A stretch of DNA of 64,000 nucleotides from contig NZ_SADE01000001.1 of NCBI RefSeq assembly GCF_004005845.1, positions 2,108,001 through 2,172,000 of the forward strand, read 5' to 3'. The notes under the pieces are model-generated. The model saw only the letters and a list, made by a program, of their open reading frames with translations. It was not told the DNA's origin and did no database searches. Shown piece by piece: positions 1-9,661 of this stretch (its first letter is position 1; each line of letters begins with the position of its first letter). This stretch comes from Hwanghaeella grinnelliae (GTDB lineage Bacteria > Pseudomonadota > Alphaproteobacteria > UBA8366 > Aestuariispiraceae). The translations under genes and the position numbers were made by a program.

Positions 1-4
1 GCGG

Positions 5-232
5 TCAAAACCCGACTTTTGACCAAACCCGTTCGTGGATGGTGTAGGCGACGGTTTGCACCAACGGTTCAACGATGCCGATCCCCAATGCGACCCGCCA
101 ATCACCGGTCAAAACGTAAGCCACCGTGATGGCAACCGTCAGGTGCATGGCGCTGTAACTGCCGGTTTTTGCGATTTGACGCGCCAATTTGGGCCCGACA
201 CTGTTGTTCATGTAAGAAATGGCGGCTGACAT
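5..232 (-). CDS. DUF2061 family small membrane protein
   Basis: This is a 75-residue inner-membrane protein with two hydrophobic stretches (about residues 29-41 and 46-64). It ends in YTIHERVWSK, the His-Glu-Arg-x-Trp type of ending typical of DUF2061 proteins. ATG at 232 was chosen because GAGG lies about 8 bp upstream; the frame is open to 256 but has no ribosome binding site there. The function of the family is unknown. A Fur-like dyad lies about 40 bp upstream (272-286). The gene is divergent from the molybdenum hydroxylase gene. Confidence 0.8.
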   Translation of the reverse strand: MSAAISYMNNSVGPKLARQIAKTGSYSAMHLTVAITVAYVLTGDWRVALGIGIVEPLVQTVAYTIHERVWSKVGF

Positions 233-271
233 TCTTTTTATCCTCATGATACGCAATCCATAATATGTAAT

Positions 272-286
272 TGCGACTTATTCGCA
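272..286. promoter_or_regulatory. possible Fur/Mur-type dyad
   Basis: TGCGACTTATTCGCA is an inverted repeat (TGCGA/TCGCA) and matches a 7-1-7 iron-box layout in 6 of 7 arm positions. It sits about 40 bp upstream of the DUF2061 start. Similar GCGAAT-N-ATTCGC elements occur at Fur-family sites in alphaproteobacteria. This is a motif resemblance only. Confidence 0.3.
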
Positions 287-433
287 TTTAAATAAGCGGA
301 TTTTCAGATTATGTCAAGAATGGACCTGCAGTTATGCACGCAAGTGCCCCTTCCTTTTTCAGCCATCCGCGTTAATCTTTAAGACAGGTCCAAAACTAAC
401 CTCACCACATTTCTGATCCAAAGGGAGTTGGCT

Positions 434-2788
434 ATGCCGGCATTGGACGATCCAGCCATGTCATCCGGAAAATTCGGAATTGGGCAGAACGTGCCCCGCA
501 AGGAAGACCCCACCCTGCTGACAGGGCATGGGAAATATACGGACGACTTGAACCTGGATGGGCAATTATACGCCTATGTCTTCCGCTCACCCTATGCGCA
601 CGCCATCATCAAGAATGTCGATACATCGGCGGCACTGGACAGTCCCGGCGTCAAAATGGTGGTCACCGGGAAAGACTTGGTCGAAGCCGGATACGGCACC
701 CCTCCCTGCGTCGTTCCGCTGAAAAGTACCGACGGAACCGACATGATCAAGACCCCGTGGATGGCGCTGCCCGCCGACCGGATCCGTTATGCTGGCGAAG
801 CGGTGGCCATGGTCATTGCGGAAACCCAAGTGCAGGCCAAAGACGCCGCGGAATTGATCGAGTTGGACGTCGAAGAACTGCCGGCCGTGGTCAATATGGA
901 AACCGCTGCCGCACCGGGTACGGAACAAATCTGGCCGGAATTGACGCCGAACAACACCGCCGTGCATTGGGAAGGCGGCAAGAAGGACGAGACCGAGGAA
1001 GCCTTTGCCAAGGCCGCTCATGTCACCAAGATGCGCCTGAACAACAACCGCCTGGTCGTCGCGCCGATCGAGCCGCGATGCTCGATCGCCGATTACGATT
1101 CGGAAGAAGACCGCTATGTCTTCCATTCCTGCTCCCAAGGCGTGTTCGGCCTGCGCAACAACCTCGCCGAACATGTGTTGAAGGTCGAACCGGAAAAGCT
1201 GCGCGTGCTGACATACAGTGTCGGCGGTTCGTTCGGGATGAAGATTTATGTCTATCCGGAATACCTGCCCCTGCTGCACGCCGCCAAGGCGCTGCGCCGG
1301 CCGGTGAAATGGACGGATGAGCGCAGCGGGTCCTTCATGAGCGACCTGCACGGCCGGGCCATGAAGTTCGACGCGGAACTGGCGCTGGACGAAGACCACA
1401 ATTTCACCGGCGTTCGGGTGAAGGTGGTCGGAGATCTGGGGGCCTATATCTCCTTCGTCGGTCCGATGATGGCCAGCCTGAACATCCTTCGGAACGGCAT
1501 CGGCGCCTATAAGACGCCGACCATGTTCGTCGAATCGGATCTGGTCCTGACGAACAAGACGCCGGTCGCCGCCTATCGTGGCGCCGGACGGCCGGACGGC
1601 AACTACATCATGGAAAACCTGATCGACCAGGCAGCCCGCGATCTTGGCATCGACAAGATTGAATTGCGCCGCAAGAACCTTGTTCCTGCGGATATGATGC
1701 CCTTTACCGCCGGCAACGGCGAAGCCATCGATAGCGGTGACTTCCTGGGTACAATGGAAAAGGCCCTGGAAGTCGGCGACGTCGCCGGTTTCGCAGCGCG
1801 CCGCAAGGACAGCGAATCGCGCGGCAAACTGCGCGGCTTGGGCGTCAGTTCCTTCTGTGAAGTGACCGCCACCCCGGCCAAGGAAATGGGCGGCGTGCGG
1901 TTCGACGACGACGGTGGCGTCACCATCGTCACTGGCACGCTGGACTACGGTCAGGGCCATGCCGGTACCTTCGCGCAAATCCTGAATGACCTGCTGGGCA
2001 TCCCCTTTGAAAAGGTGCGCCTGCTTCAGGGCGACAGTGACCAATTGCTCGCCGGCGGCGGCAGCGGTGGATCACGGTCGGTCATGTCGACCGGTAACGC
2101 GCTGGTGGTCTGTTCCGAACAGATCATCGACAAGGGCAAAAAGCTTGCCGGGCATCTGTTCGAAACCGCCGCGGCGGATATCGAATTCAGTGAAGGCAAT
2201 TTCTCCGTCGTTGGAACGGACCGCGAAATCGGTATCATTGAACTGGATAAGGAATCCAGGAAAATGAGCAACTTGCCGGACGGCCTTGATCCAGGACTTA
2301 CGGTCGAACTGGTCAATGATCTGCCCGATCCCGCCTATCCGAACGGCTGTCATGTCTGTGAAGTGGAAGTCGATCCTGATACCGGCATGGTCAAGCTGGA
2401 CCGCTATTACACCGTCAATGATTTCGGTGTGCTGGTGAACCCGATGCTGGTCGAAGGTCAGGCCCAGGGCGGTGTCGTTCAGGGCATCGGCCAAGTGCTG
2501 TGGGAAGAAGCCGTCTATGACGACGACGGGCAATTGCTGTCCGGGTCCTTCATGGACTATGCGATGCCCCGTGCGAACGACCTGCCGGATATCGGCTTCG
2601 TCTCCAACCCTTCCCGCGCGACGACCAATTCGTTGGGCGTGAAGGGGTGTGGCGAAGGTGGCACCGGCGGCTCCCTGCCCGCTACGTCCTGCGCGGTGCA
2701 GGATGCGCTGCATTCCGGCGGCGCCAAACCGATCGAGATACCGGCAACGCCGGAAAAGGTCTGGCGCGCCCTCAACGCGGCAAGCTGA
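434..2788 (+). CDS. xanthine dehydrogenase/CO dehydrogenase family molybdopterin-binding large subunit (form II CoxL-like)
   Basis: A 784-residue molybdopterin-cytosine-dinucleotide subunit of the molybdenum hydroxylase family, close to the usual length of about 800. The N-terminal a/b hammerhead domain begins after RKEDPTLLTG. The Mo-binding loop reads AYRGAGR (about residue 380), the form II signature; form I CO dehydrogenase would read AYxCSFR. A C-terminal GCGEGGTGG carries the expected catalytic Glu. The start is ATG 434 behind AAGGGAG; an in-frame TTG at 428 abuts the Shine-Dalgarno and is unlikely. No FAD (CoxM) or 2Fe-2S (CoxS) partner lies in the window, so the true substrate (CO, aldehyde or a heterocycle) cannot be told. 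A terminator follows. Confidence 0.88.
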   Translation: MPALDDPAMSSGKFGIGQNVPRKEDPTLLTGHGKYTDDLNLDGQLYAYVFRSPYAHAIIKNVDTSAALDSPGVKMVVTGKDLVEAGYGTPPCVVPLKSTDGTDMIKTPWMALPADRIRYAGEAVAMVIAETQVQAKDAAELIELDVEELPAVVNMETAAAPGTEQIWPELTPNNTAVHWEGGKKDETEEAFAKAAHVTKMRLNNNRLVVAPIEPRCSIADYDSEEDRYVFHSCSQGVFGLRNNLAEHVLKVEPEKLRVLTYSVGGSFGMKIYVYPEYLPLLHAAKALRRPVKWTDERSGSFMSDLHGRAMKFDAELALDEDHNFTGVRVKVVGDLGAYISFVGPMMASLNILRNGIGAYKTPTMFVESDLVLTNKTPVAAYRGAGRPDGNYIMENLIDQAARDLGIDKIELRRKNLVPADMMPFTAGNGEAIDSGDFLGTMEKALEVGDVAGFAARRKDSESRGKLRGLGVSSFCEVTATPAKEMGGVRFDDDGGVTIVTGTLDYGQGHAGTFAQILNDLLGIPFEKVRLLQGDSDQLLAGGGSGGSRSVMSTGNALVVCSEQIIDKGKKLAGHLFETAAADIEFSEGNFSVVGTDREIGIIELDKESRKMSNLPDGLDPGLTVELVNDLPDPAYPNGCHVCEVEVDPDTGMVKLDRYYTVNDFGVLVNPMLVEGQAQGGVVQGIGQVLWEEAVYDDDGQLLSGSFMDYAMPRANDLPDIGFVSNPSRATTNSLGVKGCGEGGTGGSLPATSCAVQDALHSGGAKPIEIPATPEKVWRALNAAS

Positions 2789-2859
2789 TAAGAAATACGC
2801 TCCTCCGGTCCAGCCCCGTCTTGGAAATGGACCGGTGGAGCCTTCTTATTTTCTCAAAG

Positions 2860-2885
2860 CGGCCCTCTGACAGGGCCGTTTTTTT
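2860..2885 (+). terminator. rho-independent terminator after CoxL-like gene
   Basis: A 7-bp stem CGGCCCT/AGGGCCG with a 5-base loop is followed directly by seven T on the plus strand. It ends transcription 70 bp after the CoxL-like stop codon. Confidence 0.85.
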
Positions 2886-2993
2886 GTGCGACACTACAGC
2901 CAATTCAGTCCTATCCTTCCTTTCCGCGTCCAGGCTGCCAAAGCTGGCGGGGCCGTCTCTGTTTCGGAAGGTGTTTTCTATGGGAGTTTTCCG

Positions 2994-4328
2994 ATGAATG
3001 TCATGTCCATGCCGGCCGAGGGCGGCACCAATTCGCTCGAACAATACTGGATGCCCTTCACGGCGAACCGTGATTTCAAGGCCTCGCCGCGCCTGATCAC
3101 GAAGAGCGAGGGCATGTATCTCTGGAACCACCAGGGCGGCAAGCTGATCGACGGGTCGTCCGGCCTGTTCAACGTCGCGGCCGGCCACGGGCGGAAGGAA
3201 ATCGCCGACGCGGTCTATGCCCAGATGATGCAGAACGACTACACCGCGCCGTTCCAGATGAACCATCCATCGGCCTTCGACCTTGCGTCAAAGCTGACGC
3301 ATATCCTGCCCGATCCGTTCAACCATGTCTTCTTCACCAATTCCGGGTCGGAATCGATCGACACGGCGCTGAAGATCGCCATGGCCTATCATCGGGCCAA
3401 CGGTCAGGGCCACCGCATCCGCTTCGTGTCGCGTGAACGCGCCTATCATGGGGTGAACATGGGCGGTGTGTCGCTCAGCGGCATGGTCAAGAACCGCGAA
3501 ACCTTCCCGTCGGTGATGCCGAACATCGTCACCATCCGCCATACCTGGGACCCGGAAGCGGTTTACACCAAGGGTCAGGCCGAGCACGGCGCGGAACTGG
3601 CGGACGACCTGCAGCGCCATTGCGAAACCTATGGCGGCGGCACAATCGCCGCTGTCTTCGTCGAGCCGGTGGCCGGCTCAACTGGTACGCTGGTCCCGCC
3701 GAAGGGTTACCTGCAGCGCCTCCGCGAAATCTGCGACAAGCATGGCATCCTGCTGGTCTTCGATGAGGTCATTACCGGCTTCGGCCGCTTGGGCCACCCC
3801 TTCGCCGCCGACGCTTTCGACGTTACGCCGGACATCATTACGATGGCCAAGGCCCTGACCAATGGGGCGATCCCGATGGGCGCCGTCGCCGTTCGCGATG
3901 AAATCTACGAAACGGTCACGGAAGCCGCGCCGGACGATGCCATCGAATTCTTCCACGGCTATACCTATTCCGGTCATCCGGCGGCCTGCGCGGCCGGTCT
4001 GGCGACCTTGAAGATCTATGAGGACGAAGGCCTGTTCGAACGCGCCGCCGGCCTCAGCGACTACTTCCTGGACGCGATCTGGTCCTTGAAGGATCTGGGC
4101 ATCGTCAAGGATCTGCGCGGCATGGGCTTCATGGCCGGTGTCGAACTGGACCCGATCGAAGGCAAGCCCGGCATCCGCGGCAACAATATGCAGAAGGCCC
4201 TGTTCCACAATGGCTGCCATGTGAAATGGACCGGCGACACGGCCATCGTCGCGCCCAGCCTGATCGCGGAAAAAAGCCATATCGACGAAATCGTCGGCTG
4301 CATCCGCAAGACGCTGGAAGAAGTCTAA
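2994..4328 (+). CDS. class III aminotransferase (omega-amino acid--pyruvate aminotransferase type)
   Basis: A 444-residue PLP-dependent fold type I transaminase. It begins with the SLEQYWMPFTANRDFK segment typical of beta-alanine/omega-amino acid:pyruvate aminotransferases. The phosphate-binding stretch is FTNSGSESIDTALKIA, followed by a VFDEVITGFGR Asp motif and the PLP lysine in TMAKALTNGAIPMGAV. ATG 2994 was chosen because GGGAG lies 7-11 bp upstream and the family N-terminus starts here; the frame is open to 2886. It is flanked by terminators and so monocistronic. Substrate is inferred only (omega-amino acids, beta-alanine or polyamine-derived amines). Confidence 0.9.
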   Translation: MNVMSMPAEGGTNSLEQYWMPFTANRDFKASPRLITKSEGMYLWNHQGGKLIDGSSGLFNVAAGHGRKEIADAVYAQMMQNDYTAPFQMNHPSAFDLASKLTHILPDPFNHVFFTNSGSESIDTALKIAMAYHRANGQGHRIRFVSRERAYHGVNMGGVSLSGMVKNRETFPSVMPNIVTIRHTWDPEAVYTKGQAEHGAELADDLQRHCETYGGGTIAAVFVEPVAGSTGTLVPPKGYLQRLREICDKHGILLVFDEVITGFGRLGHPFAADAFDVTPDIITMAKALTNGAIPMGAVAVRDEIYETVTEAAPDDAIEFFHGYTYSGHPAACAAGLATLKIYEDEGLFERAAGLSDYFLDAIWSLKDLGIVKDLRGMGFMAGVELDPIEGKPGIRGNNMQKALFHNGCHVKWTGDTAIVAPSLIAEKSHIDEIVGCIRKTLEEV

Positions 4329-4348
4329 ACTTCCAGTCGCCCAAAGAT

Positions 4349-4378
4349 AAAAAGGCCCGCCAATCGGCGGGCCTTTTT
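4349..4378. terminator. bidirectional terminator
   Basis: The stem GGCCCGCC/GGCGGGCC has the 4-base loop AATC and is flanked by A-run and T-run (AAAAA before, TTTTT after). It therefore works for the plus-strand aminotransferase and for the convergent minus-strand peroxidase. Confidence 0.88.
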
Positions 4379-4396
4379 CGTTGCGGGCGCGGCCCC

Positions 4397-5578
4397 CTAC
4401 TCTTCCAACAGATGCTCGTAGCGCCTGTCGGTCAGGGTTTTCAGGAAGGCGACGATGGCGTCGATGCGTTTGTCGTCCAGCGCCGGGCCGTGCTCCAACT
4501 CTTCCAAGGACAGGTTTTCCGTGACTTCGGGCGGCCCCCAGGGCTTGCCGGTTTCCGGGTTGATCTGCCCGGCGGCCTTCTTGGTGTTGTACTTGTTGTA
4601 GAACACAACGGTCGTGCGCAGGTCTTCGAAGACGCCGTTATGCATATAAGGTCCGGTCACCGCCACGTTCCGCAGGGTCGGCACCTTGTATTTCCCGTCC
4701 TCAACCGGATCGTCGACGCCGGGATTATCCAACAGGCCCCGGTCGATAAAGCCGGGTTCCTTGCCATTGACCGCGCGCGCCGCCGGATTGGCCGGTATGC
4801 CGATATTGTGAAAACGGTAGTTCGAGAAGGTCTCCTCACGAGATACCTGAGAGGTCTGCAATTGATGGCATTTGTTGCAGTTGGTGAATTGCTGCGAAAA
4901 GAAAAGGACACGGCCCAATTCTTCCTGCTTACTGAGCTTCACCTCGCCGCGCAGGAAACGGTCATATTTCGAATCAAAGGGAGAGAAGAAGGCCGTTTGC
5001 TCAAACGCGGCAATGCTTTCCGCCATGGCATCATAGGCCGCCTCGGCATCGTCCAGAGTGCCCGCACCGTAAATCTTGTTGAAACTCGCGACATAGACCG
5101 GGTTTTCCTTGATCCGCTCCACGACGGTGGCCTCGTCGGGCATTCCCATCTCAATCGGGTTTAGCGGAGGACCGCCCGCCTGCCCTTTCAAATCCGCCTC
5201 CCGTCCATCCAGGAATTGACCGCCGACATAGAACCCGTCCGCGTTCTTATGGAAGACGGGTGAGAAGCGCGCATACGCCGCCGTCGGCGTATTGCGGTCA
5301 CCCAATGAGGCACCGTCGTCGCCAAGCGACACGGAACGCCCCGCCTCGGTCTCCCGCGGGTCGGTAAAGGCGTGTTCAGGATCGTGACAGGTCGCGCAGG
5401 CCATGGTCCGGTTGCGCGACAGGTTTGTGTCGAAGAACAACGACCGCCCCAGGGCTACCTTGCTATCAAATGCGGGGCGGTCAAGTTCGGGGCGTTGTTG
5501 GGAAAAAGCCGTGCCGGCCACGCCGGTGACCAGCATCAGCATCACCACGCCGATACTCAATTGTACGATCTTGTCCAT
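4397..5578 (-). CDS. di-haem cytochrome c peroxidase (CcpA/MauG superfamily)
   Basis: A 393-residue periplasmic protein with an N-terminal signal peptide (about residues 1-26, cleaved near AFSQQ). It has two c-haem motifs, CATCH at 61-65 and CNKCH at 234-238, and the C-terminal PTLRNVAVTGPYMHNG motif typical of bacterial di-haem peroxidases, which reduce H2O2 with electrons from cytochrome c. ATG 5578 was chosen for the upstream GGAAGG and the immediate signal peptide; the frame is open to 5626. A 19-bp near-consensus Fur box lies 76 bp upstream, suggesting iron or oxidative-stress control. A MauG-like maturase role is possible, but no methylamine dehydrogenase genes are near. Confidence 0.9.
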   Translation of the reverse strand: MDKIVQLSIGVVMLMLVTGVAGTAFSQQRPELDRPAFDSKVALGRSLFFDTNLSRNRTMACATCHDPEHAFTDPRETEAGRSVSLGDDGASLGDRNTPTAAYARFSPVFHKNADGFYVGGQFLDGREADLKGQAGGPPLNPIEMGMPDEATVVERIKENPVYVASFNKIYGAGTLDDAEAAYDAMAESIAAFEQTAFFSPFDSKYDRFLRGEVKLSKQEELGRVLFFSQQFTNCNKCHQLQTSQVSREETFSNYRFHNIGIPANPAARAVNGKEPGFIDRGLLDNPGVDDPVEDGKYKVPTLRNVAVTGPYMHNGVFEDLRTTVVFYNKYNTKKAAGQINPETGKPWGPPEVTENLSLEELEHGPALDDKRIDAIVAFLKTLTDRRYEHLLEE

Positions 5579-5653
5579 GTCCTTCCCCCACCCCATCCGC
5601 GATAACGGATGGTAATCTCCACGCAATGCCTAATGGCACGCCGTAGCGTTACC

Positions 5654-5672
5654 GATAATGACACTCATTATC
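5654..5672. promoter_or_regulatory. Fur box upstream of cytochrome c peroxidase
   Basis: GATAATGACACTCATTATC matches the classical 19-bp Fur consensus (GATAATGATAATCATTATC) at 16 of 19 positions. It is a perfect 8-bp inverted repeat around CAC. It lies 76 bp upstream of the peroxidase start and also upstream of the pobA 3' end, so the peroxidase is the only sensible target. Confidence 0.75.
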
Positions 5673-5732
5673 GTTTGCATTGATGAGGATCAAATACTGA
5701 TTGGAGAACCCACCTGCGGCGAACCGTCCCCG

Positions 5733-6920
<1,188 letters not shown>

Positions 6921-6925
6921 TTAAA

Positions 6926-6942
6926 GCGTACAAACGGTACGC
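6926..6942. promoter_or_regulatory. inverted repeat upstream of pobA
   Basis: GCGTAC-AAACG-GTACGC has perfect 6-bp arms, 18 bp upstream of the pobA TTG. It is a candidate operator for a PobR-like regulator, which is not encoded in the window. Confidence 0.35.
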
Positions 6943-6965
6943 CGTGGCACCGCCAGCACTAATTA

Positions 6966-6984
6966 ATGTTGGCATACACAACAT
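6966..6984. promoter_or_regulatory. inverted repeat in pobA/amidase divergent region
   Basis: ATGTTG-GCATACA-CAACAT has 6-bp arms and a 7-base spacer, in the AT-rich part of the 187-bp divergent promoter region. It could bind a dimeric regulator of either gene. Confidence 0.3.
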
Positions 6985-7095
6985 ATTGCAAGAGTCGTCT
7001 GACGGATTATCGGCCTGCAACGCATCAATGCAATTGCAGCGTCCCACCCCGCGTGATTTCCTCATGATATTAGGGTGGTTCTGATGGAGTGGATG

Positions 7096-7977
7096 ATGAA
7101 AGTCACTGTCGCGGCGACGCAAATGGCATGCACCGATGTTGTCGAGGAAAATGTCGCGCGGGCTGAGGCCATGATCCGCAAGGCGGCAGATAACGGCGCC
7201 AATGTTGTGCTGCTGCAGGAACTGTTCGAAGGCCTTTACTTCTGCCAGGACGAATTGCCGGAACACTGCGCCCGGGCGAAACCGGCGGACGGCCATCCGA
7301 CCATCGCGCATTTCCAGAAATTAGCCGCTGAATTGAACATGGTCATTCCCGTCAGCTTCTATGAATTGGCCAACAATGCACGCTTCAATTCCGTCGCCGT
7401 CATCGACGCGGACGGCGCGGTGCTCGGCATCTACAGAAAGAGCCATATTCCACACGGGTCGGGTTATCAGGAAAAGTACTACTTTTCCCCCGGCGATACC
7501 GGGTTCAAGGTTTGGGATACCAAGTTCGGCAAGATCGGCGTCGGCATCTGTTGGGACCAATGGTTTCCCGAAGCCGCCCGTGCCATGGCTCTGATGGGGG
7601 CCGAGATGATCCTGTATCCAACCGCCATCGGATCTGAACTGCAGGATGCCGGTTGGGATTCGTCGGGCCATTGGCGGCGTGTGATGCAAGGACATGCCGG
7701 GGCGAACATCCTGCCCGTCGTCGCCTCTAACCGGATCGGTCGGGAGGACGGCCGCAAGGGCACGCATCTGGACTTTTATGGAACATCCTTCATCGCCGGC
7801 CCGACCGGTGAGATCGTCTGCGACGCGGACCGGGAAACTGAAACGGTGCTCACCGCCACCTTCGACTTGGATGAGGTCCGGAACCTGCGCCATGGCTGGG
7901 GCATCTACCGCGACCGGCGAACGGACCTTTACGGCCCCCTGCTCACCATGGACGGCGCGACCGCGAACGCCCGATAA
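7096..7977 (+). CDS. aguB: N-carbamoylputrescine amidase
   Basis: A 293-residue carbon-nitrogen hydrolase of the nitrilase superfamily. The catalytic triad is visible: Glu in LLQELFEG, Lys in IYRKSHIPHGSGYQEKYYF, Cys in VGICWDQWFPEAAR. The long KSHIP...GYQEKYYF segment is characteristic of AguB, which converts N-carbamoylputrescine to putrescine, CO2 and NH3 in arginine-agmatine polyamine synthesis. ATG 7096 (or 7093) is preceded by GGAG; upstream GTG 7075 is less likely. The usual partner, agmatine deiminase (aguA), is not in the window. It is divergent from pobA. Confidence 0.88.
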   Translation: MKVTVAATQMACTDVVEENVARAEAMIRKAADNGANVVLLQELFEGLYFCQDELPEHCARAKPADGHPTIAHFQKLAAELNMVIPVSFYELANNARFNSVAVIDADGAVLGIYRKSHIPHGSGYQEKYYFSPGDTGFKVWDTKFGKIGVGICWDQWFPEAARAMALMGAEMILYPTAIGSELQDAGWDSSGHWRRVMQGHAGANILPVVASNRIGREDGRKGTHLDFYGTSFIAGPTGEIVCDADRETETVLTATFDLDEVRNLRHGWGIYRDRRTDLYGPLLTMDGATANAR

Positions 7978-7989
7978 CCTGATCCCAGC

Positions 7990-8613
7990 CTAAATCGGTT
8001 TCCGGGCAATGATGAAGACGGCTTTTCCTTTACCCGGCTGCCATTCTTCCTCGATCGCAAAGCCGGCTTCGCGAATGCTCGATAGGAAGTCCGCGCGCGT
8101 GAAAATGGCGAGGACCGGAAACACACCCAAGAATGAACCGACGGGACCGATAATGCGCAGAATGCCCATGCCGTCCCCCAGACATGTGGTGCTGGAAACC
8201 AATACGCCGCCGGGTTTCAGCATGCGGTAGGTCCTGGGGAGCACATTCCGCCAATCCGGCAGAAGATGAAAAATGCTGTGCGCCATGACCACATCGACAG
8301 AACCGTCAGAAACAACCAGGTCATCGACCGCTGCCTGTTCGAACGACACATTTTCGATACCGGCGATGTCGGCCTTCTCGCGCGCGATCTCCAGCATTTT
8401 CGCGGAAAAATCGGTCGCCCGGATATGGTTCACAAAAGGCGCGTGAATAAGGGCCGTGGTTCCGGTACCGCAGCCGATCTCCAGCACTTCAGAGTGTGGT
8501 GTGAAGTGCCGTTGCGTCTCCGTCAGTTTCCGGCGGTAGGCGCTTTCATCCGCGACCTTGTGTTTGGCATATATCGTCGCAAGCTTGTTCCAGAACCGTT
8601 CCGGCCGGACCAT
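7990..8613 (-). CDS. class I SAM-dependent methyltransferase
   Basis: A 207-residue methyltransferase with the SAM-binding glycine loop VLEIGCGTGTTAL, acidic loop ATDFSAKML, and the motif IV-like region VDVVMAHSIFHLLPDW. It has Methyltransf_11/UbiE-type architecture with a hydrophobic segment near residues 148-168 (IIGPVGSFLGVFPVLAIFT). The substrate is unknown. It lies 44 bp downstream of the LysR gene on the same strand and is probably co-transcribed with it. Confidence 0.78.
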   Translation of the reverse strand: MVRPERFWNKLATIYAKHKVADESAYRRKLTETQRHFTPHSEVLEIGCGTGTTALIHAPFVNHIRATDFSAKMLEIAREKADIAGIENVSFEQAAVDDLVVSDGSVDVVMAHSIFHLLPDWRNVLPRTYRMLKPGGVLVSSTTCLGDGMGILRIIGPVGSFLGVFPVLAIFTRADFLSSIREAGFAIEEEWQPGKGKAVFIIARKPI

Positions 8614-8657
8614 GATCCTCTCCGCTTTTCCCAGGAAGTCGCACGCGCGATCCTGTC

Positions 8658-9548
8658 TTAAAGAGCAATCTTGAGAATCTCCCCTTCCCCCGCCTCCTGC
8701 GCGATCCCATCGCGCAGCGCACCCACCGCGTTGGAGGCCGGCTTGGCGGCGAGACGCACCACATAAGCGATGTCCGGCGGCGTCCGAAACACATCGCCGG
8801 AAACCTCTTCCATCGTCGCGGAGAGGTGTTCCTCATTTACGATGGAAACACCCAACCCTGCATCGATACCGGCAAGGATGCCGGCATTGCTGGAACATTC
8901 CAGGACGGTCCGAAACGCTCGGCCCATGGTTCCGGCATTTTCGACCAGCCAGGCTTTATAGAAACAGCGATCATCATAAGCCAGAAAAGGCACGGGCCCG
9001 TCATCGGGCAGATCGAAGTCTTTCGCCTTGGCCCAGCAGAGGCGATGCCGGAACAGCACCGTGTCATCCGGGCGCACATCCTGCGCGAAAACCTGCATCA
9101 CGCCGAGGTCGATGGCCGCATTCTCCACCTCCTCCTGAAGCACTTGGCTTTGCGCGACATGGACCCGAACGGACACATCGGGAAAGACCCGGGCGAAACG
9201 CGCCAATACCTGGGCCAGCCCGCTGCTGGTCATGTCCTCGGTCATGCCCATGCGGATATTACCGGCAAGGGTCCGCCGGCTGAGCGTCGCGGCGGCTTCG
9301 TCATGCAAAGCGAGAATTCGGTTGGCATATCCAAGCAGCCGCTCGCCGGTATCGGTCAGCAAGGGCAGCCCGGACCGCCTGTTCAACAGACGGCAGTCGA
9401 TATGATCTTCCAGGCGCTTGATCTTGTGGCTGATCGCGGATTGGGAGAGCGAGAGATGATGCGCCGCACGGGTCACCCCGCCATGATCCGCGACGGATTT
9501 CAGCGCGCGCAGGGAATCCACATCCAACTTCACCGGTATCGTCGTCAC
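8658..9548 (-). CDS. LysR family transcriptional regulator
   Basis: A 296-residue LysR regulator. The N-terminal winged helix-turn-helix spans about residues 10-68, with GGVTRAAHHLSLSQSAISHKIKRLE. A co-inducer-binding domain follows (GNIRMGMTEDMTSSGLAQVLARF and onwards). It is divergent from the HAD dehalogenase-like gene, whose start is 113 bp away. That AT-rich gap (including ATTAACATGTCATTTTTAAC) is the likely LysR control region. Its ligand is unknown. Confidence 0.88.
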   Translation of the reverse strand: MTTIPVKLDVDSLRALKSVADHGGVTRAAHHLSLSQSAISHKIKRLEDHIDCRLLNRRSGLPLLTDTGERLLGYANRILALHDEAAATLSRRTLAGNIRMGMTEDMTSSGLAQVLARFARVFPDVSVRVHVAQSQVLQEEVENAAIDLGVMQVFAQDVRPDDTVLFRHRLCWAKAKDFDLPDDGPVPFLAYDDRCFYKAWLVENAGTMGRAFRTVLECSSNAGILAGIDAGLGVSIVNEEHLSATMEEVSGDVFRTPPDIAYVVRLAAKPASNAVGALRDGIAQEAGEGEILKIAL

Positions 9549-9661
9549 GCCTTCGACTCCACATGACAGATTTCGATGGAAACTAGATTAACATGTCATT
9601 TTTAACAATGGATGAACTAGGCTAGAAAGAGCGAAGATCATTCAACACAGAGAGCAAGAAC

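Noticed and set aside
587-2044. 485-codon open frame on the minus strand
   Set aside because: It is antisense to the CoxL-like gene, whose motifs are certain; the shadow protein has no recognisable domain and is His/Gln/Arg-biased as expected for antisense frames in GC-rich DNA.
4226-5164. 312-codon open frame on the plus strand
   Set aside because: It spans the aminotransferase end, a bidirectional terminator and the antisense of the peroxidase; not a plausible gene.
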